Source: Nomia melanderi
Lineage: Eukaryota; Arthropoda; Insecta; Hymenoptera; Halictidae
Reading direction: 5' to 3'
NCBI RefSeq assembly: GCF_051020985.1
Contig: NC_134999.1
Coordinates: 32,211,160-32,275,159 of the forward strand
DNA: 64,000 nucleotides
Part shown: one piece after another, positions 62,601 through 64,000 of the stretch
Position numbering within the stretch: position 1 is the first letter of the stretch
Layout: each line of letters opens with the position of its first letter
Made by a program: the position numbers and the translations under genes
Notes under the pieces: model-generated
Told to the model about the DNA's origin: nothing
Database searches by the model: none
Seen by the model: the letters and a program-made list of their open reading frames with translations, nothing else

Positions 62601-62880
62601 TGGAGTCGATTATAGAGTGATCTATTTTTTTGTTAATTAAAATTGCTGTCCCTCCTCCCCCGCTATCTGGACGATCGTTTCTGATACAGACATAATCTTT
62701 AAAGAATAGTGTATGTTTCTTGTTTAATTTTGTTTCGTTTAACAAAACTATATCGGGCTTCTTTTTATTAATTAAGGTTGTTAGGGCTATTCTTTTGCTA
62801 TTGCTTACTATTGAATTTACGTTTAATGATAGAATTTTTAATTTTAGTGGTTCTGAGTGAGTGTTAATGTTGGTAGCCAT
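59608..62880 (-). CDS. Retrotransposon ORF2: endonuclease and reverse transcriptase, 1090 aa
   Basis: This protein nicks target DNA and copies the element RNA from the exposed 3' end (target-primed reverse transcription). Residues 1-240 are an apurinic-type endonuclease: N20 in SLNVNSI, E49 in LLNETKL, Y121 in VAFYARK, D155 and N157 in AGDFNARH, D206 in IDLFLAD and the SDHE signature at 231-234. The reverse transcriptase spans about 575-850: the YRPISLLSNIGK block at 599-610, catalytic D670 in LVDLEKAFDTVW, GLQQGTINSP at 728-737 (Q where many relatives have P before QG) and YADD at 762-765. The C-terminal part continues to 1090 without a recognisable RNase H or CCHC knuckle, as expected for Jockey-type proteins; it is somewhat longer than the roughly 900 residues of Jockey itself. 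The start ATG overlaps the ORF1 end by 17 nt, so translation probably depends on reinitiation or leaky coupling. No stops or frameshifts are present. Confidence 0.95.
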   Translation of the reverse strand: MATNINTHSEPLKLKILSLNVNSIVSNSKRIALTTLINKKKPDIVLLNETKLNKKHTLFFKDYVCIRNDRPDSGGGGTAILINKKIDHSIIDSTQQYNTLETTKIKTSLAGNHELIIVAFYARKSNSTQFKNEMDKLFTELNLSSTSKYYIIAGDFNARHTSWSNSSNSNRGNTLKNWIDENDVTYRINLLHSEFPSYPRNGSFIDLFLADARINFQNAAHNKLETIPFTSDHEAIAAVINISDQRLALRDIQNEHRFNFAKTNWKKFKNILSKYNPDIPSNTNLSIKQIDQHLNDIKIKILETIEQTVPKFQTANSTDKYLNRKIKQLQKEEAQAIATIRSIRRTMAAGPHIRHSIHIINSRIKALRRKIKTEIDKEVNNYWFNRISKINPKQSHKTFPDINSIFRKKEPLTIPALKISAEDTDLLYRANIDPKTLHIDGNNNFWVKNNIEKLNLLGAYYSKVNDQNTEINNPKFRNIIEREYCKINTELVSKSPATLCTFNHNNSAVIPLPTDEASMHLTNLYKVEKKFKCLNSKKSAGNDNIPNIALKNLPRNTILLYTILFNNMLNHSYFPVEWKNAKTIAILKKGKDKSNPSSYRPISLLSNIGKVYERIINDAIIEECHKKEIIPENQYGFRRHHSTIHAINKLASDVCWALNGHKCVGACLVDLEKAFDTVWLHGLIYKLKKKGFSLMLIKIIKNMISDRSFQTSLGKEISQINFQINNGLQQGTINSPILFNIYTSDILKLFGPDNTSCSLLAYADDLIIYRADNSPKEVQATLQIAIKKIFNYYKAWKFKVNTDKCESILFRPSCKSASYSIQKYHKNFELVGVERGEKPIINKTAVKYLGMLLDNRFLLNVHPLTQLGKAKKAFAANARIFHSRKLNTKVKIICYQALIRPIMTYGCEMWYNTGASLMERFRVFERRCLRACVGIYRSESSNFKKYIRNSIIYNRANVNRIDNFIIKLVRNYFARVSEIQNNSLIFPIAFPDENYIRNSLNSGFIPPEAFIFLDKNGYIQNSNAVPLLYHTPRHMSKKAITYQSPLKEVNLNLQRLVYNTDIPQRDQVESQRMKTDCKRYWWLADQYKPP

Positions 62881-64000
62881 TGAGAAAGACTTCTATTAGG
62901 TGATTTATTTGGTTACCTATTTTTTCAATTTTTTGTGAGAGTGCTCCTACTATTTTTTCTAATTTTTCGGTTCTATCAGTTAAGTTATGTGGTTGCGACT
63001 TGAGTGGTGGGATGGACTCGATTGGGTATTTAGTTTGGGGGTGGGGGTGGCTGGATAAAGCTATACCGGTGGTGTTATCGTTTAAGTCGGATTTTTGCTT
63101 AGTGTTTTTTAGTATCGCGGCGTATGGTATACCCGGTATTACAGATGCCGGGTTGGTAATAATGCGGGGACTATTGCTTTTATTCAATGTTTTATGTAGT
63201 GATATGTTTTCCTTGAATTTTTTATATTTGGGACAGCCCCTGTATGATGCTGGGTGTCCGAAACATCTGCAGTTAACACAATATGGTTTTGGGTGTTCAT
63301 TTTTGTCGGAGATATGGTTTGTTTTGCACTCACCCGGATTATGGTGTTCTGCGCATTTTACGCAACGATAATCTAGATTGCAGTTAGTAGCCGAATGACC
63401 ATATCTTTGGCATCTTCTGCATTGCGTTAAGTTTGTTTTCTTTAATTTTTCCCATTTTATTAGGTGATGGTGAACATATTTGATATCGTTTAGTTTTGAT
63501 AGGTCACTGTTAGCTGAGATTTGAGTTAGGAAAAAGGGCAGATCTCTGTTTTCTTTTACTGATTTTGCTGTTTTGAATTTGTTGACTTTAATAAATTCGA
63601 TTTGTTCATTTGACATAGATTGAAGTTCCTCTAAAATTTCATTTTCGTTATAAGAGTGTGGGAGGCCTTTTAGTAAAAAATTGTGATTTTTTTCGCTTTT
63701 CGGTGTGAATGTATAAAAATTAGTTTCTGCGTTGGCAAGAATTTCTTTTACTCTATTAAAATCATTATGAGAGTGTAACTGTATTATGTGCTTTGCTTTG
63801 TTTAAGCGCTTGATATGGAAAGATGTTTCTTTCATATTGTTATTTAATAATTTTACTGACTCTTTGGGGTCCTGGAACATTACGTTTATGGGTGGTGGTT
63901 TTTTGAGCATTGTTGTATTACTTGTCATACCTAAATTATTAATTTCGGTGTGCATTCTGGATTTCCTTGAGGTTGACGGACTACTGTTACTTCCGGGTCC
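62864..64000 (-). CDS. Retrotransposon ORF1: zinc-knuckle nucleic-acid-binding protein, partial
   Basis: ORF1 proteins of this kind coat the element RNA and help target it. Counting from the first ATG in the window (63955), residues about 40-165 resemble the pre-C2HC region of Jockey-type Gag (KAKHIIQLHSHNDFNRVKEI, then FLLKGLPHSYNENEI). Three cysteine-histidine knuckles follow: C179-x2-C182-x4-H187-x4-C192, C198-x2-C201-x3-H205-x4-C210 and C226-x2-C229-x4-H234-x6-C241. A short predicted amphipathic stretch (about 328-355, TEKLEKIVGALSQKIEKIG) could mediate self-association. The frame stays open for 15 codons upstream of that ATG to the window edge (ser-rich, SNSSPSTSRKS), so the true start is probably outside and the protein is longer than 363 residues. 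It ends in a 17-nt overlap with ORF2. The frame is intact. Confidence 0.9.
   Translation of the reverse strand, partial: GPGSNSSPSTSRKSRMHTEINNLGMTSNTTMLKKPPPINVMFQDPKESVKLLNNNMKETSFHIKRLNKAKHIIQLHSHNDFNRVKEILANAETNFYTFTPKSEKNHNFLLKGLPHSYNENEILEELQSMSNEQIEFIKVNKFKTAKSVKENRDLPFFLTQISANSDLSKLNDIKYVHHHLIKWEKLKKTNLTQCRRCQRYGHSATNCNLDYRCVKCAEHHNPGECKTNHISDKNEHPKPYCVNCRCFGHPASYRGCPKYKKFKENISLHKTLNKSNSPRIITNPASVIPGIPYAAILKNTKQKSDLNDNTTGIALSSHPHPQTKYPIESIPPLKSQPHNLTDRTEKLEKIVGALSQKIEKIGNQINHLIEVFLNGYQH

Larger units (their letters stand above)
59066..64000 (-). mobile_element. Jockey-clade non-LTR retrotransposon, 5' end outside window
   Basis: The element runs leftward from beyond the window edge to an A-rich tail at 59066-59071. 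It has the layout of the Jockey clade: ORF1 with a pre-C2HC region and zinc knuckles, ORF2 with an apurinic-type endonuclease followed by reverse transcriptase and no RNase H, then a 3' UTR of about 540 nt. Both frames are uninterrupted, and the A tail joins directly to tRNA-Ile at position 5/6, which gives the exact 3' junction. No target-site duplication can be scored because the 5' junction is not in the window. The intact frames suggest a recent insertion that may be active. The tRNA target may reflect specificity or chance. Confidence 0.9.

Noticed and set aside
1..64000. CRISPR arrays, bacterial operons, phage genes, rRNA
   Set aside because: No regular direct repeats with unique spacers, no ribosome-binding-site gene clusters and no rRNA signature are seen. 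The DNA reads as an animal nuclear genome.

Overview
The window looks like nuclear DNA of an insect. The best-supported features are two eukaryotic tRNA-Ile(AAT) genes with internal A and B boxes and T-run Pol III terminators, and a Jockey-clade non-LTR retrotransposon with a zinc-knuckle ORF1 and an endonuclease/reverse transcriptase ORF2. GC-rich, CpG-containing patches alternate with AT-rich spacer, which would suit a bee or other hymenopteran, but I cannot name a species. There is no bacterial-style gene organisation.

Positions 1 to about 58,670 are a gene desert. I recognised no conserved protein-coding exon there. The many open frames of 60-220 codons have low-complexity or arginine/serine/proline-rich translations, and several overlap on opposite strands, as expected for chance frames in CpG-rich DNA. 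The desert does hold repeats: two TTAA-flanked MITE-like families (3015-3231 and 42782-42945; 21265-21475 and 49407-49615), a candidate DNA element with CAGGGTG ends (54696-55237), tandem or doublet repeats near 3.4, 6.05, 7.4, 9.0, 17.6, 19.0 and 30.9 kb, a 0.5-kb pyrimidine tract (22902-23412), and (CG)n and (CGG)n runs. Many GC-rich islands carry TAATTA/TTAATTAA cores and could be distal regulatory DNA or intronic sequence of a large gene whose exons lie outside. That is inference only.

The right end (58.68-64 kb) is the informative part. Two tRNA-Ile(AAT) genes lie in tandem on the minus strand. The first (58849-58922) is complete. The second (58997-59065) is cut off after its D-arm-proximal bases, because the A-rich 3' tail of the retrotransposon, in the same orientation, joins at tRNA position 5/6. 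The element fills the rest of the window: a 3' UTR (59066-59607), an intact 1,090-residue ORF2 (59608-62880), and an ORF1 (62864 to the window edge) that overlaps ORF2 by 17 nt. Both frames are uninterrupted, so the insertion looks young. A single insertion this precisely placed in a tRNA gene may be chance or may mark a tRNA-targeting retrotransposon. The missing 5' junction and the other genomic copies would decide.
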